Origin: Flavobacteriales bacterium
GTDB taxonomy: Bacteria > Bacteroidota > Bacteroidia > Flavobacteriales > Flavobacteriaceae
Reading direction: 5' to 3'
Assembly: GCA_027024205.1 (NCBI GenBank)
Contig: JALVST010000046.1
Coordinates: 1-43,592 of the forward strand
Length of the DNA: 43,592 bases
Numbering within the stretch: position 1 is the stretch's first letter; each line of letters begins with the position of its first letter. The position numbers were made by a program, and so were the translations under genes. Positions 10,375-18,473 of the stretch are shown piece after piece. The notes under the pieces are model-generated. The model was not told the origin of the DNA and did not search any database. It saw nothing but the letters and a program-made list of their open reading frames with translations.

Positions 10375-10402
10375 ATGCATATTAACTATATAAACTATTA
10401 TT

Positions 10403-11452
10403 ATGAAACAAAGAGTGGTCATATTTGAAGCAGAAGGCGGTTCTGACAAATGGTTAGACGGACACAGAAAAGACACCATCCCTATTGCAAATGCTTTACG
10501 TGAACGTGGTTGGGATGTTGATATTTTAAAATTTAGAGATGAATGGGCGGATAAAATTTACGATTATGCCAAAAATCGTTATGATGCCTATATTACCCGT
10601 GTAAATCCGGGCACAATTCCTTCCGGAGAAAAAATATTTTTTGATACTTTACGTAAACTATCCGATGCCGGATTGGAAGGTTTTTCACATCCGGATGTCA
10701 TGCGTGATTTAGGGGCCAAAGATGCATTGGTCAAATTGGTTGGCACGGGTTTAGTCCCCGAAGACACTTATGCTTATTATACGGTTGAAGAGTTTAAAAA
10801 TACATTCCCGAAAAGTATCTCTTACGGCGGACGGGTTTTAAAACAAAACCGCGGTTCCACAGGCGAAGGTATTTGGCGTGTGCAAGTGGTTGATGACCGT
10901 CCTTATAAACCCGGAGACAGATTGCCGCTCGATACCAAGCTCAAATTGACCGAAGCCAAAGACAACCATGTAGAATACCGTACTTTGGAAGATTTTATGG
11001 ATTTTGCCACTCAATATATAGTCGGCGACAACGGCATGTTGGTTGATATGCGTTTTATGCCCCGCATTAAAGAAGGGGAAATCCGTATTTTAATGGTTGG
11101 AGAAGAACCTATTTTTGTCGTACATAAAAAACCGGCCGAAAGTGCCGACGCTTTTTCCGCTACCCTATTTTCAGGAGCCAAATATACTTATGACCGACCC
11201 GAAGATTGGAAAGAACTCGTCGATATGTTTATAAGCCGGTTACCGGAGATTATGTCAAAACTGGGCAACCACGATGCCCCGCTTATCTGGACAGCCGATT
11301 TTATGCTAGACTGGGACGAAAACGGTAATGATACTTACGTTCTAGGAGAAATCAATAATTCTTGCGTCGGTTTTACGAGTCACCTCAATCAAGGTATCCA
11401 AGACAAAATAGCCGACCGTGTGATTGAATTGGTAAATAAAAAGAAAGCTTAA
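10403..11452 (+). CDS. ATP-grasp-like protein, Cj0069 family
   Basis: A 349-residue cytosolic protein that I match from memory to the Cj0069 family, whose function is not established. The start VVIFEAEGGSDKWLDGHRKD is distinctive. An ATP-grasp fold is suggested by VLKQNRGSTGEGIW (Lys147 followed by a Gly-rich loop 151-156), the acidic/arginine strand DMRFMPRIKEGEIRILMVG, and LGEINNSC (Glu316, Asn318), which resembles the metal-binding E-x-N of ATP-grasp ligases. That would predict an ATP-dependent carboxylate-amine or thiol ligase, but the substrate cannot be read. It is followed after 18 bp by a DUF4197 lipoprotein gene and probably shares its transcript. Confidence 0.7.
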   Translation: MKQRVVIFEAEGGSDKWLDGHRKDTIPIANALRERGWDVDILKFRDEWADKIYDYAKNRYDAYITRVNPGTIPSGEKIFFDTLRKLSDAGLEGFSHPDVMRDLGAKDALVKLVGTGLVPEDTYAYYTVEEFKNTFPKSISYGGRVLKQNRGSTGEGIWRVQVVDDRPYKPGDRLPLDTKLKLTEAKDNHVEYRTLEDFMDFATQYIVGDNGMLVDMRFMPRIKEGEIRILMVGEEPIFVVHKKPAESADAFSATLFSGAKYTYDRPEDWKELVDMFISRLPEIMSKLGNHDAPLIWTADFMLDWDENGNDTYVLGEINNSCVGFTSHLNQGIQDKIADRVIELVNKKKA

Positions 11453-11470
11453 TTTTTTAAAAAAAAATCT

Positions 11471-12184
11471 ATGAAAAATATCAAATTTCTTTTACTGTTA
11501 TTGATAAGTTTACAATTGACCTCTTGTGCCGAGTTGCAACAAGTTATGGAACAATTGCCACAAGAAGGCCTGAGTAATGCCCAAATAGCGGCCGGTTTAA
11601 AAGAAGCGCTAAACAAAGGAATTGACAAAGAAGTTACTAAGTTAATGACACCCGATGGCTTTTACAAAGATCAAATGGTAAAAATTCTTTTGCCCCAAGA
11701 ATTACAAAAAGTTGATAAGACTTTACGTGATATAGGTTTGGGACAATTAGCCGATGAAGGTTTAAAATTGCTCAACAGAGCCGCTTCGGATGCCGTTAAG
11801 GAAGCCAAACCCATATTCGTTGATGCCATTACTTCCATGACCTTTGAAGATGCTAAAAATATTTTATTAGGCGACCGTACGGCTGCAACAGAATATTTAA
11901 AACAAAAAACCGAAAACCGGTTGTATCAAAAATTCAAGCCCCAAGTCACACAATCTTTACACAAAGTCAAAGCCGATGAAGCTTGGGCAAACATTATCAA
12001 CAGATACAATCAAATCCCTTTTGTGCAAAAAGTTAATCCCGACTTAACAGATTATGTTACCCGCAAAGCATTGGAAGGCGTCTATAAAAAAGTAGCCATT
12101 GAAGAACAAAAAATCAGAACTGATTTAAAAGAACGAACATCAGATTTGTTAAAGAAAGTTTTTGCTTTGCAAGACAACCGTTAA
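11471..12184 (+). CDS. DUF4197 domain lipoprotein
   Basis: A 237-residue protein with a signal sequence and lipobox QLTSC (Cys19), so probably a membrane-anchored periplasmic lipoprotein. The rest is alpha-helical and matches DUF4197: the segment GLSNAQIAAGLKEALNKGI, a central DAVKEAKPIFVDAITSMTF, a GDRTAATEYLKQKT motif and a helical C terminus ending in SDLLKKVFALQDNR. Family function unknown. It is downstream of the ATP-grasp-like gene and ends at a shared bidirectional terminator facing accD. Confidence 0.82.
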   Translation: MKNIKFLLLLLISLQLTSCAELQQVMEQLPQEGLSNAQIAAGLKEALNKGIDKEVTKLMTPDGFYKDQMVKILLPQELQKVDKTLRDIGLGQLADEGLKLLNRAASDAVKEAKPIFVDAITSMTFEDAKNILLGDRTAATEYLKQKTENRLYQKFKPQVTQSLHKVKADEAWANIINRYNQIPFVQKVNPDLTDYVTRKALEGVYKKVAIEEQKIRTDLKERTSDLLKKVFALQDNR

Positions 12185-12200
12185 TCGTTTACTTTATCAC

Positions 12201-12246
12201 AAAAAAATTCAGCCCGTTTTCAAATGATAAAACGGGCTGTTTTTTT
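12201..12246. terminator. Bidirectional terminator between DUF4197 gene and accD
   Basis: Perfect 11-bp stem CAGCCCGTTTT (12210-12220) / AAAACGGGCTG (12229-12239), loop of 8, flanked by A7 upstream and T7 downstream, so it can end both converging transcripts. Confidence 0.9.
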
Positions 12247-12249
12247 ATG

Positions 12250-12284
12250 ATTGATTTTTGTATCGAAATGATACAAAAATCAAT
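12250..12284. repeat. Second perfect hairpin next to the accD stop
   Basis: ATTGATTTTTGTATC (12250-12264) is the exact reverse complement of 12270-12284, with a 5-nt centre. It starts 4 bp beyond the accD stop codon. It lacks its own T-run on the minus strand, so it may protect the accD mRNA 3' end or act with the neighbouring terminator. Confidence 0.7.
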
Positions 12285-12287
12285 AAA

Positions 12288-13163
12288 TCAACTTGATTTC
12301 TTTACCAAATTTCTTACCGGTCGGTTTAAAATCAAATCGATATAGAGATTGATATTGTCTTTTAAATCCTTACGATGGGTGATAAAATCAAGAAAACCGT
12401 GTTCCAATAAAAATTCCGAACGTTGGAACCCTTCGGGTAAATCTTTACCGGTCGTATCTTTGATAACACGTGGACCTGCAAACCCGATAAGAGCCCCGGG
12501 TTCTGCAATATTGATATCTCCCAACATGGCAAATGAAGCGGTTGTACCTCCGGTTGTCGGGTCGGTTAAAACGGAGATATAAGGCACTTTAGCTTTACCC
12601 ATCCGGGCAATAGCAGCCGCAGTTTTAACCAATTGCATTAATGAAATGGCAGCTTCTTGCATACGGGCACCTCCGGATTTGGAAATCATGACCATGGGAA
12701 TTTTGTGTTCTGTAGCATAATCCATGGCACGGGCAATTTTTTCACCTACAACCGAACCCATAGAACCGCCTATAAATGAAAAGTCCATTGCAGCCACAAC
12801 CAAATCTTCACCTTTTGATTTTCCGACACCTATCCGGACAGCATCATTCAATTTGGTCTTTTTATAAGCCGCTTTTAGCCTGTCCGTGTATTTTTTGGTA
12901 TCTTCAAATTTAAGCGGGTCTTTGGATTTCATATCTTTCCAAAGCTCTTCATATTTTCCATCGTCAAATAAAATTTGAAAATATTCTTCACTCCCGATAC
13001 GCATGTGATAACCGTCTTCGGGACTGACATATAAATTTTCTATCAATACATCTTTATCTACAATTTTACCGGAAGGTGTTTTATACCAAAGCCCTTCCGG
13101 TATTTCTTTTTTTTCGGATGTCGGAGTGACAATTCCTTTAATTTTTCTCTTAAACCAAGACAT
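12288..13163 (-). CDS. accD: Acetyl-CoA carboxylase carboxyltransferase subunit beta
   Basis: A 291-residue AccD, which with AccA moves the carboxyl group from biotin-BCCP to acetyl-CoA, giving malonyl-CoA for fatty acid synthesis. The core is clear: [45 protein letters not shown] and [10 protein letters not shown]. The N-terminal zinc ribbon of other AccDs is present only as a shape: at the four cysteine positions are Thr29, Gly32, Ser47 and Asp50, and I see no cysteine in the whole protein. I recall the same loss in flavobacterial AccD. It lies 37 bp downstream of fbaA and is probably co-transcribed with it. Confidence 0.95.
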   Translation of the reverse strand: MSWFKRKIKGIVTPTSEKKEIPEGLWYKTPSGKIVDKDVLIENLYVSPEDGYHMRIGSEEYFQILFDDGKYEELWKDMKSKDPLKFEDTKKYTDRLKAAYKKTKLNDAVRIGVGKSKGEDLVVAAMDFSFIGGSMGSVVGEKIARAMDYATEHKIPMVMISKSGGARMQEAAISLMQLVKTAAAIARMGKAKVPYISVLTDPTTGGTTASFAMLGDINIAEPGALIGFAGPRVIKDTTGKDLPEGFQRSEFLLEHGFLDFITHRKDLKDNINLYIDLILNRPVRNLVKKSS

Positions 13164-13200
13164 AGTTGTGTTTTAAATTATTGGTAGAAATAAATGATTA

Positions 13201-14277
13201 TTATCTTTCAATAACAATCGTATTAACGTTGTTTAAATCTTCAAAAGCCTGTGATAAGCGTTTTTTAAACGACAATTCCGCTTCACGCAACCATTTGCGC
13301 GGGTCATAATATTTTTTATTGGGCAAATCGGCACCTTCGGGATTGCCAATCTGTGTCTTCAAATATTCCTTGTATTTGTCAAAATATTCGCGAACACCGG
13401 AAGTAAAGGCAAATTGGGTATCGGTATCGATATTCATTTTAATCACACCGTAACTGATAGCATCTTTAATATCTTTCAGTTCCGAACCGCTACCGCCATG
13501 AAAAACGAAATTAACAGGCAAATTATCGTTTAAGCCAAATTTATCTTTGATAAATTTTTGCGAATTTTTAAGAATCTCAGGACGTAGAACCACATTTCCC
13601 GGTTTGTAAACACCGTGGACATTTCCAAAAGAAGCTGCAATGGTAAAATACGGACTGATTTTACTCAATTCCTCAAAAGCATAAGCTACTTCTGCGGGTT
13701 GTGTATAAAGCCGGGCATTATCAACGTCGGTATTATCCACCCCGTCTTCTTCGCCACCTGTGATACCTAATTCAATTTCGAGATGCATCACCAAATCTTT
13801 CATTTTTTGAAGATATTTTTTGCTGATTGCAATATTTTCTTCAATAGGTTCTTCCGACAAGTCCAACATATGAGAACTAAATAACGGCTTACCGTTTTGC
13901 TTATAAAATGTTTCACCGGCTTTTAAAAGGCCGTCAATCCAAGGAATGAGTTTTTTTGCCGCATGGTCAGTATGTATAATTACGGGGACACCATACAAGC
14001 CGGCCAGTTCGTGAATATGTTTGGCTCCGGCAACAGCTCCTGCAATTGAAGCTTGTTGATGATCATTGGATAAACCTTTCCCGGCCAAAAAATGGGCGCC
14101 GCCGTTGGAAAATTGAATAATAACGGGGGCCTTCATATCACGAGCCGTTTCCAAAGCCGCATTTATGGTGTTAGAACCTGTAACATTTACAGCAGGTATG
14201 GCAAAACCCTTTTCTTGGGCATATATAAATAAATCTTGAAGCGTTTGACCGTAAACGATTCCCGGTTTTAATTTCAT
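13201..14277 (-). CDS. fbaA: Class II fructose-bisphosphate aldolase
   Basis: A 358-residue zinc-dependent aldolase splitting fructose 1,6-bisphosphate into the two triose phosphates. The motif IIHTDHAAKKL (about 101-110) carries the zinc-ligand His and catalytic Asp and is followed by PWIDGLL, as in E. coli-type class IIA enzymes. HLEIELGITGGEEDGVDN, SFGNVHGVYKPGNV and FHGGSGS provide further zinc and phosphate-binding residues. It is first in the fbaA-accD unit, divergent from ppa. Confidence 0.97.
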   Translation of the reverse strand: MKLKPGIVYGQTLQDLFIYAQEKGFAIPAVNVTGSNTINAALETARDMKAPVIIQFSNGGAHFLAGKGLSNDHQQASIAGAVAGAKHIHELAGLYGVPVIIHTDHAAKKLIPWIDGLLKAGETFYKQNGKPLFSSHMLDLSEEPIEENIAISKKYLQKMKDLVMHLEIELGITGGEEDGVDNTDVDNARLYTQPAEVAYAFEELSKISPYFTIAASFGNVHGVYKPGNVVLRPEILKNSQKFIKDKFGLNDNLPVNFVFHGGSGSELKDIKDAISYGVIKMNIDTDTQFAFTSGVREYFDKYKEYLKTQIGNPEGADLPNKKYYDPRKWLREAELSFKKRLSQAFEDLNNVNTIVIER

Positions 14278-14388
14278 AACTGATTTTTTTTGTTTGTGTA
14301 AAATTACATATTTTTTTTAAAAAGCCTCTTTTTTATTTCAAGTAAATTTTTTAATATTTCAAACCGCTGATTATTAAAACGTTTTTTA

Positions 14389-14396
14389 TACTTTTG
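14389..14396 (+). promoter_or_regulatory. -7 promoter element for ppa
   Basis: TACTTTTG matches TAnnTTTG and lies 28 bp before the ATG at 14424. It overlaps the TTG at 14394 that would otherwise be an alternative start, which argues against that start. Confidence 0.55.
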
Positions 14397-14423
14397 TCGT
14401 CTAATAAAAAAAAATTTTTTTTT

Positions 14424-15098
14424 ATGTCAATAAACAGAATAATGGATCCCATTGGTAAATTGATGGGATTGCGTTACAAATCGCATCCATGGCATGGTAT
14501 TAATATCGGCCCTGATGCTCCGGAAAGTATTATGACATTTATAGAAATGGTCCCAACAGATACCGTAAAATATGAAGTGGACAAAGAAAGTGGTTATTTA
14601 CGGATTGACCGACCGCAAAAATATTCCAATGTTGTCCCTTCCTTATATGGTTTTATTCCCCAAACATATTGTGCCGGTTTGGTTGCCGAGTTTGCCAATG
14701 AAAAAACAGGAAGAAAAGATATAATAGGCGATAAAGACCCTTTGGATATTTGTGTTTTAACGGAAAAAGAAATTGTCCATGGCGATATTATCGTCAGGTC
14801 AAAACCGATTGGAGGATTTAGGATGATTGATGGTAACGAAGCAGATGATAAAATCATAGCCGTTTTGGAAGGTGATGCTGTCTTTGATATCTACAATGAT
14901 GTCAGCGAGTTGCCACAATTGATTGTCGACCGGTTAAAACATTATTTTTTGACATATAAAGATTTGCCCGGCAATCCCAGTAATGTTGAAATTACCGACA
15001 CTTACGGCAGAACCGAAGCTTTGGAAGTCATCAGACGTTCCATGAAAGATTACCGTAATAAATTGAACAATTTGGGAAGTTTATTGCAGGAGGATTGA
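14424..15098 (+). CDS. ppa: Inorganic pyrophosphatase
   Basis: A 224-residue family I soluble pyrophosphatase hydrolysing pyrophosphate to drive biosynthesis. The diagnostic motif is GDKDPLDICVL, the D-x-D-P-x-D metal-binding signature, preceded by SLYGFIPQTYC and followed by KPIGGFRMID and DKIIAVLEGD. The N terminus (IMDPIGKLMG) and C-terminal extension make it longer than the 175-residue E. coli enzyme. An upstream TTG at 14394 would add ten residues but sits inside the -7 promoter element, so I chose the ATG at 14424. It is divergent from fbaA and monocistronic. Confidence 0.95.
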   Translation: MSINRIMDPIGKLMGLRYKSHPWHGINIGPDAPESIMTFIEMVPTDTVKYEVDKESGYLRIDRPQKYSNVVPSLYGFIPQTYCAGLVAEFANEKTGRKDIIGDKDPLDICVLTEKEIVHGDIIVRSKPIGGFRMIDGNEADDKIIAVLEGDAVFDIYNDVSELPQLIVDRLKHYFLTYKDLPGNPSNVEITDTYGRTEALEVIRRSMKDYRNKLNNLGSLLQED

Positions 15099-15114
15099 CC
15101 TGAGTTAAAAGTTA

Positions 15115-15132
15115 CACTTCGACAGGCTCAGT
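15115..15132 (+). repeat. Dispersed repeat, GACAGGCTCAG type
   Basis: CACTTCGACAGGCTCAGT lies just after ppa. A nearly identical copy in the opposite direction is at 43093-43111. It looks like a member of a genome-wide short interspersed repeat. Confidence 0.65.
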
Positions 15133-15165
15133 AACCGGTAGTTAAAGGTTGAAAGTAGCGACACC

Positions 15166-15254
15166 TGTCATTTCGAAGGAGGCACGACTGAGAAATCTCA
15201 ACATTAATGAACATAGATTTCACCTCATTCCTTCTTCATTCGTTCGAAATGATA
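15166..15254. repeat. Palindromic dispersed repeat element
   Basis: The ends TGTCATTTCGAA (15166-15177) and TTCGAAATGATA (15243-15254) are inverted, with inner arms AGAAATCT (15191-15198) and AGATTTC (15215-15221). The left half is closely matched at 18290-18322. It resembles the TTTCGA...AGAAATC palindromes that I recall as common in Bacteroidota intergenic DNA. Short ORFs across it are not genes. Confidence 0.7.
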
Positions 15255-15313
15255 ATCAAACTACAAAGCCCGCACTTTCCACTAAGCACTTGCTACTTTC
15301 GTCTGAGAATTCC

Positions 15314-16885
15314 TCAAAGCATTACTTTCTTGTATGAGAAGGCATACAATAGCAACAAAACCATCATAAAAATAGAAACACGGGCCAAATAATCACCGTG
15401 TTTGGTGTAAAAAGTTTGATATTCATTGAGATGAACGGTAGCATCTATGCTACCGCGTTTATTGTAAGGAAGTGATTTTTTGACGCTACCTGTTTGATCT
15501 ATATGAGCCGAAATGCCGGTATTGGCTGATTGCACGACATCACGCCGGTTTTCGATTGCTCTTAATCTTGCCATACTCAAATGTTGCCTGTGTCCTTCCG
15601 TATCGCCCCACCAACCGTCGTTGGTAATAACCGCCAATAAATTGGCTCCTTTTTGAACATATTCCGTAACATATTCGCCGTAAACACTTTCATAACAAAT
15701 AATCGGAGCAACTTTGACAGGGGTTCCCGGAACTTTAAATACACTTCTTTCTTTTTGAGTGACATTGGAACCTAGCGAAACGCCTATGGTTCTTAACACC
15801 CAGTTACCGATAAGCGGTTCTAAAATTTTTCTAAATGGCGTAAACTCTGCTCCTACAACCAATTTTGATTTATGATATATTTGTATACTGTCGTGCGGAC
15901 TGACCAAAACAGCCGAATTATACATGTCATAAAATCGTCCACTTCTGGTTTTATTGGCTGTTTCAGGAATATTCCGGGAATATTCCGGGTATCTGTGTAT
16001 AAAATCCACACCGGTTAAAATATGCGTTTGGTAGGTTTGTGTAAATTTTTTCATCAATAAGTAAGGACGCGAACGGGTAAAATCATTGATTTCGGCATAT
16101 TGTGATATGGCAGTCTCGGGCACTACGATTAAACTGGCATCAGGATTGGCAATCGATAAAAAATCTTTGGTCAATTCCGTGTTTGAATATCTGAATTTTT
16201 CTTCCCAAGGGTCCAAATTCGGTTGGATTATGGAAATTTTTGCAGTCTGTCCTTTGATTTGATAATAATTTTTTAAGTAAAACGATATTATAACAGGTAA
16301 AACAATATAAAACAATGATTTAATAACCGTTTTGACAATGAAGGTTTTGTTACCCGTCACAAAAAACGGTTTGAGATTTACATATATTATAACATTAACC
16401 AGTAATATCCAAAAAGTTCCTCCGAATGTTCCCGTGTATTCATACCACTGAATCCAACCGGGATATTCAGAAAAACCATTACCGAGATTGAGCCATGGCC
16501 AAGAAAAATCCCAATACAAATGAAATTTTTCAAAGCTCATCCATGCAAAAATCAGGTATGCCAATGCCATCCGTAGCGGTAAACGTTTTCTGACCATATG
16601 AAATGACCAAAAGACAATTGTCATCAGTAACGAGTTGACAATAAAAGCAAAAACTGCTCCTACAACCGTAGCGTTGACAATCCACCAGGTTTTAAATAAA
16701 TTCCAAATAAAAAAAACGGTATAGACATAAAGAAAAAAAAGTTTCCTTTTTTTTTCTTTGATAAAATTTTCACTTAAAAAAAGTAACGGAACAAAAGCAG
16801 AAAATAAAAAAACTGGGAAACCGTAGGTCGGCCAGCCGATTGTAAATAATAACCCCGATAAAATGGCTAATAATAGATTTTTCAA
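15314..16885 (-). CDS. lnt: Apolipoprotein N-acyltransferase
   Basis: An inner-membrane enzyme (523 aa from this start) that adds the third acyl chain to the N-terminal cysteine of lipoproteins. About six N-terminal membrane helices (through about residue 210) precede a nitrilase-fold domain with the expected triad: Glu in VVPETAIS, Lys in YHKSKLVVGAEFTP, Cys in PIICYESVYG; TNDGWWG and RLRAIENRR also fit. A final helix closes the protein. A GTG at 16903 would add six residues, but a -7 promoter element overlaps that codon (16903-16910), so translation more likely begins at the TTG at 16885, giving MKNLLLAILSG, which is how I recall related proteins starting. Confidence 0.93.
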   Translation of the reverse strand: MKNLLLAILSGLLFTIGWPTYGFPVFLFSAFVPLLFLSENFIKEKKRKLFFLYVYTVFFIWNLFKTWWIVNATVVGAVFAFIVNSLLMTIVFWSFHMVRKRLPLRMALAYLIFAWMSFEKFHLYWDFSWPWLNLGNGFSEYPGWIQWYEYTGTFGGTFWILLVNVIIYVNLKPFFVTGNKTFIVKTVIKSLFYIVLPVIISFYLKNYYQIKGQTAKISIIQPNLDPWEEKFRYSNTELTKDFLSIANPDASLIVVPETAISQYAEINDFTRSRPYLLMKKFTQTYQTHILTGVDFIHRYPEYSRNIPETANKTRSGRFYDMYNSAVLVSPHDSIQIYHKSKLVVGAEFTPFRKILEPLIGNWVLRTIGVSLGSNVTQKERSVFKVPGTPVKVAPIICYESVYGEYVTEYVQKGANLLAVITNDGWWGDTEGHRQHLSMARLRAIENRRDVVQSANTGISAHIDQTGSVKKSLPYNKRGSIDATVHLNEYQTFYTKHGDYLARVSIFMMVLLLLYAFSYKKVML

Positions 16886-16902
16886 TATGAAATATTTTGA
16901 CA

Positions 16903-16910
16903 CAAAATTA
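16903..16910 (-). promoter_or_regulatory. -7 promoter element for lnt
   Basis: Read on the minus strand this is TAATTTTG, matching TAnnTTTG. Transcription would begin about 7 bp further on, inside the GTG-start reading of lnt, and so favours the internal TTG start. Confidence 0.5.
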
Positions 16911-17072
16911 CGGAAAATTGCCAGGTAAACAAGTTTATATTTTTTTTGAAGTATTTTGTTTTTTTATTGAAAATATTTTCATAAAAAAACTTTGTAATAT
17001 GATTTATATCAGTTTTATCAATCTTTTTATACCTTATTTTTACTTAATAAAATTTTAAGTGATGAAACCGAC

Positions 17073-17121
17073 ATGATTAAAATAATCATTAAACACACAA
17101 AAAAATGATTATTTTAATCAT
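17073..17121. promoter_or_regulatory. 18-bp perfect inverted repeat upstream of serC
   Basis: ATGATTAAAATAATCATT (17073-17090) is the exact reverse complement of 17104-17121, with 13 bp between. Each arm is also nearly palindromic (ATGATTA-AAA-TAATCAT). It lies 61 bp before the serC start in the lnt-serC divergent gap, with no T-run, so it looks more like an operator than a terminator. The rest of the gap (16911-17072) is AT-rich with nothing else I can support. Confidence 0.6.
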
Positions 17122-17181
17122 CAAAGGCTACATCTGACCATAATGTTAAAATAAAAAAATAAACAGATGAAAAATAAACAG

Positions 17182-18255
17182 ATGAAAAAACATAATTTTT
17201 ACGCAGGACCGAGTATCTTGCCAGAATACACCATAGAAAAGACCATTGAAGGTATTAAAAATTTTGCCGGAACCGGTTTATCGGTTTTGGAAGTTTCGCA
17301 TCGTAGTCAAGAGTTTGTGGACGTAATGAAAGAAGCCCAGCAATTATTTAAAGAATTGCTTGATATTCCGGATGATTATTCCGTTTTGTTTTTGCAAGGT
17401 GGCGCCAGTACCCAATTTGCCATGGTACCGTTCAATTTGTTAAACAAAAAAGCCGCATACCTTGATACGGGAGCGTGGAGCAGTAAAGCTATCAAAGAGG
17501 CCAAAGGTTTTGGAGAAACCGTAGTAGTAGCCAGTAGTAAGGACAAAGCTTACAATTATATTCCTAAAAATTATCAAATTCCAACGGATGCCGAATATTT
17601 TCACATTACAACTAACAATACCATAGCCGGAACGGAAATCAAGGAAGATATAGATTCTCCTGTACCTTTGGTGGCCGATATGTCTTCTGATATTTTCAGT
17701 CGACCGGTTGATGTGTCCAAATATGTTTTGATTTACGGTGGTGCACAAAAAAATTTGGGTCCGGCCGGAACAACTTTTGTCATTATCAAAAATGATATAC
17801 TCGGAAACGTTGATAGACATATTCCGACCATGCTTAATTATCAAACACACATAGACAAAGGTTCTATGTTCAACACCCCACCGGTATTGGCTGTATTTTC
17901 CGCTTTACAAACCCTAAAATGGCTCAAAAAAAACGGTGGTGTCAAGGCGGCTCAAAAACGTAATATCGAAAAAGCGAGTATTTTATACGATGAAATTGAC
18001 CGGAACAAATTATTTAGAGCTGCTGTACCTGATCCTGCCGACCGTTCATTGATGAATATCACATTTGTTATCAATGAAGAATTTAAAGAACATGAAAAAG
18101 CCTTTTTAGATTTCGCTTCACAATACGGTATCGTCGGTATCAAAGGGCACCGTTCGGTAGGTGGATTCAGAGCTTCGACATATAATGCATTGCCAAAAGA
18201 AAGTGTAGAGGTACTGATTAAAGCCATGCAAGATTTTGAGAAGAAGATAATTTAG
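17182..18255 (+). CDS. serC: Phosphoserine aminotransferase
   Basis: A 357-residue PLP enzyme that converts 3-phosphohydroxypyruvate and glutamate to O-phosphoserine. Typical features are the start [36 protein letters not shown], and [13 protein letters not shown] with the PLP-binding Lys190; [15 protein letters not shown] sits near the C terminus and binds substrate. A second ATG 15 bp upstream (17167) is in frame because of a tandem duplication; I prefer 17182 since SerC proteins normally begin KKHNF or similar. serA follows on the same strand after a repeat-filled 218-bp gap. Confidence 0.96.
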   Translation: MKKHNFYAGPSILPEYTIEKTIEGIKNFAGTGLSVLEVSHRSQEFVDVMKEAQQLFKELLDIPDDYSVLFLQGGASTQFAMVPFNLLNKKAAYLDTGAWSSKAIKEAKGFGETVVVASSKDKAYNYIPKNYQIPTDAEYFHITTNNTIAGTEIKEDIDSPVPLVADMSSDIFSRPVDVSKYVLIYGGAQKNLGPAGTTFVIIKNDILGNVDRHIPTMLNYQTHIDKGSMFNTPPVLAVFSALQTLKWLKKNGGVKAAQKRNIEKASILYDEIDRNKLFRAAVPDPADRSLMNITFVINEEFKEHEKAFLDFASQYGIVGIKGHRSVGGFRASTYNALPKESVEVLIKAMQDFEKKII

Positions 18256-18290
18256 TTAAAAGTGGAAAGTAGGAAGCGTCTTGTACATCT

Positions 18291-18390
18291 CTTATTTCGA
18301 AAGAGGAACGACTGAGAAATCTAAAATGTTATTGAAAAAAGTAATTGAATTGAGATTTCTCTCCCTACTTTCGTAGAGATTAAAATGACA
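18291..18390. repeat. Palindromic dispersed repeat between serC and serA
   Basis: The left half (18290-18322, TTTCGAAAGAGGAACGACTG then AGAAATCT) closely matches 15166-15198. The right half starts AGATTTCTC (18353) and ends AAATGACA (18390). The flank just after the serC stop (TTAAAAGTGGAAAGTAG) is also shared with the 15.14 kb copy. Confidence 0.7.
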
Positions 18391-18400
18391 ATTAATCAAA

Positions 18401-18434
18401 TAACCCCCGACCATAGTTGGGGCAGGAAAATAAC
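18401..18434 (+). repeat. 34-bp dispersed mini-hairpin repeat, copy 1
   Basis: It contains CCCGAC-CATA-GTTGGG, a small hairpin, flanked by TAAC and ATAAC ends. A reverse copy at 38726-38759 matches 31 of 34 bases. Confidence 0.7.
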
Positions 18435-18473
18435 CGATTAACCAATTAACCTATTAATTAATCATCAATAAAA

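Noticed and set aside
14394-14423. TTG start adding ten residues to ppa
   Set aside because: The codon sits inside the -7 promoter element, and the added Lys/Phe-run residues are not typical of the family.
15149-15392. Two short plus-strand frames after ppa
   Set aside because: They lie across the palindromic repeat and the end of lnt, so they are not credible genes.
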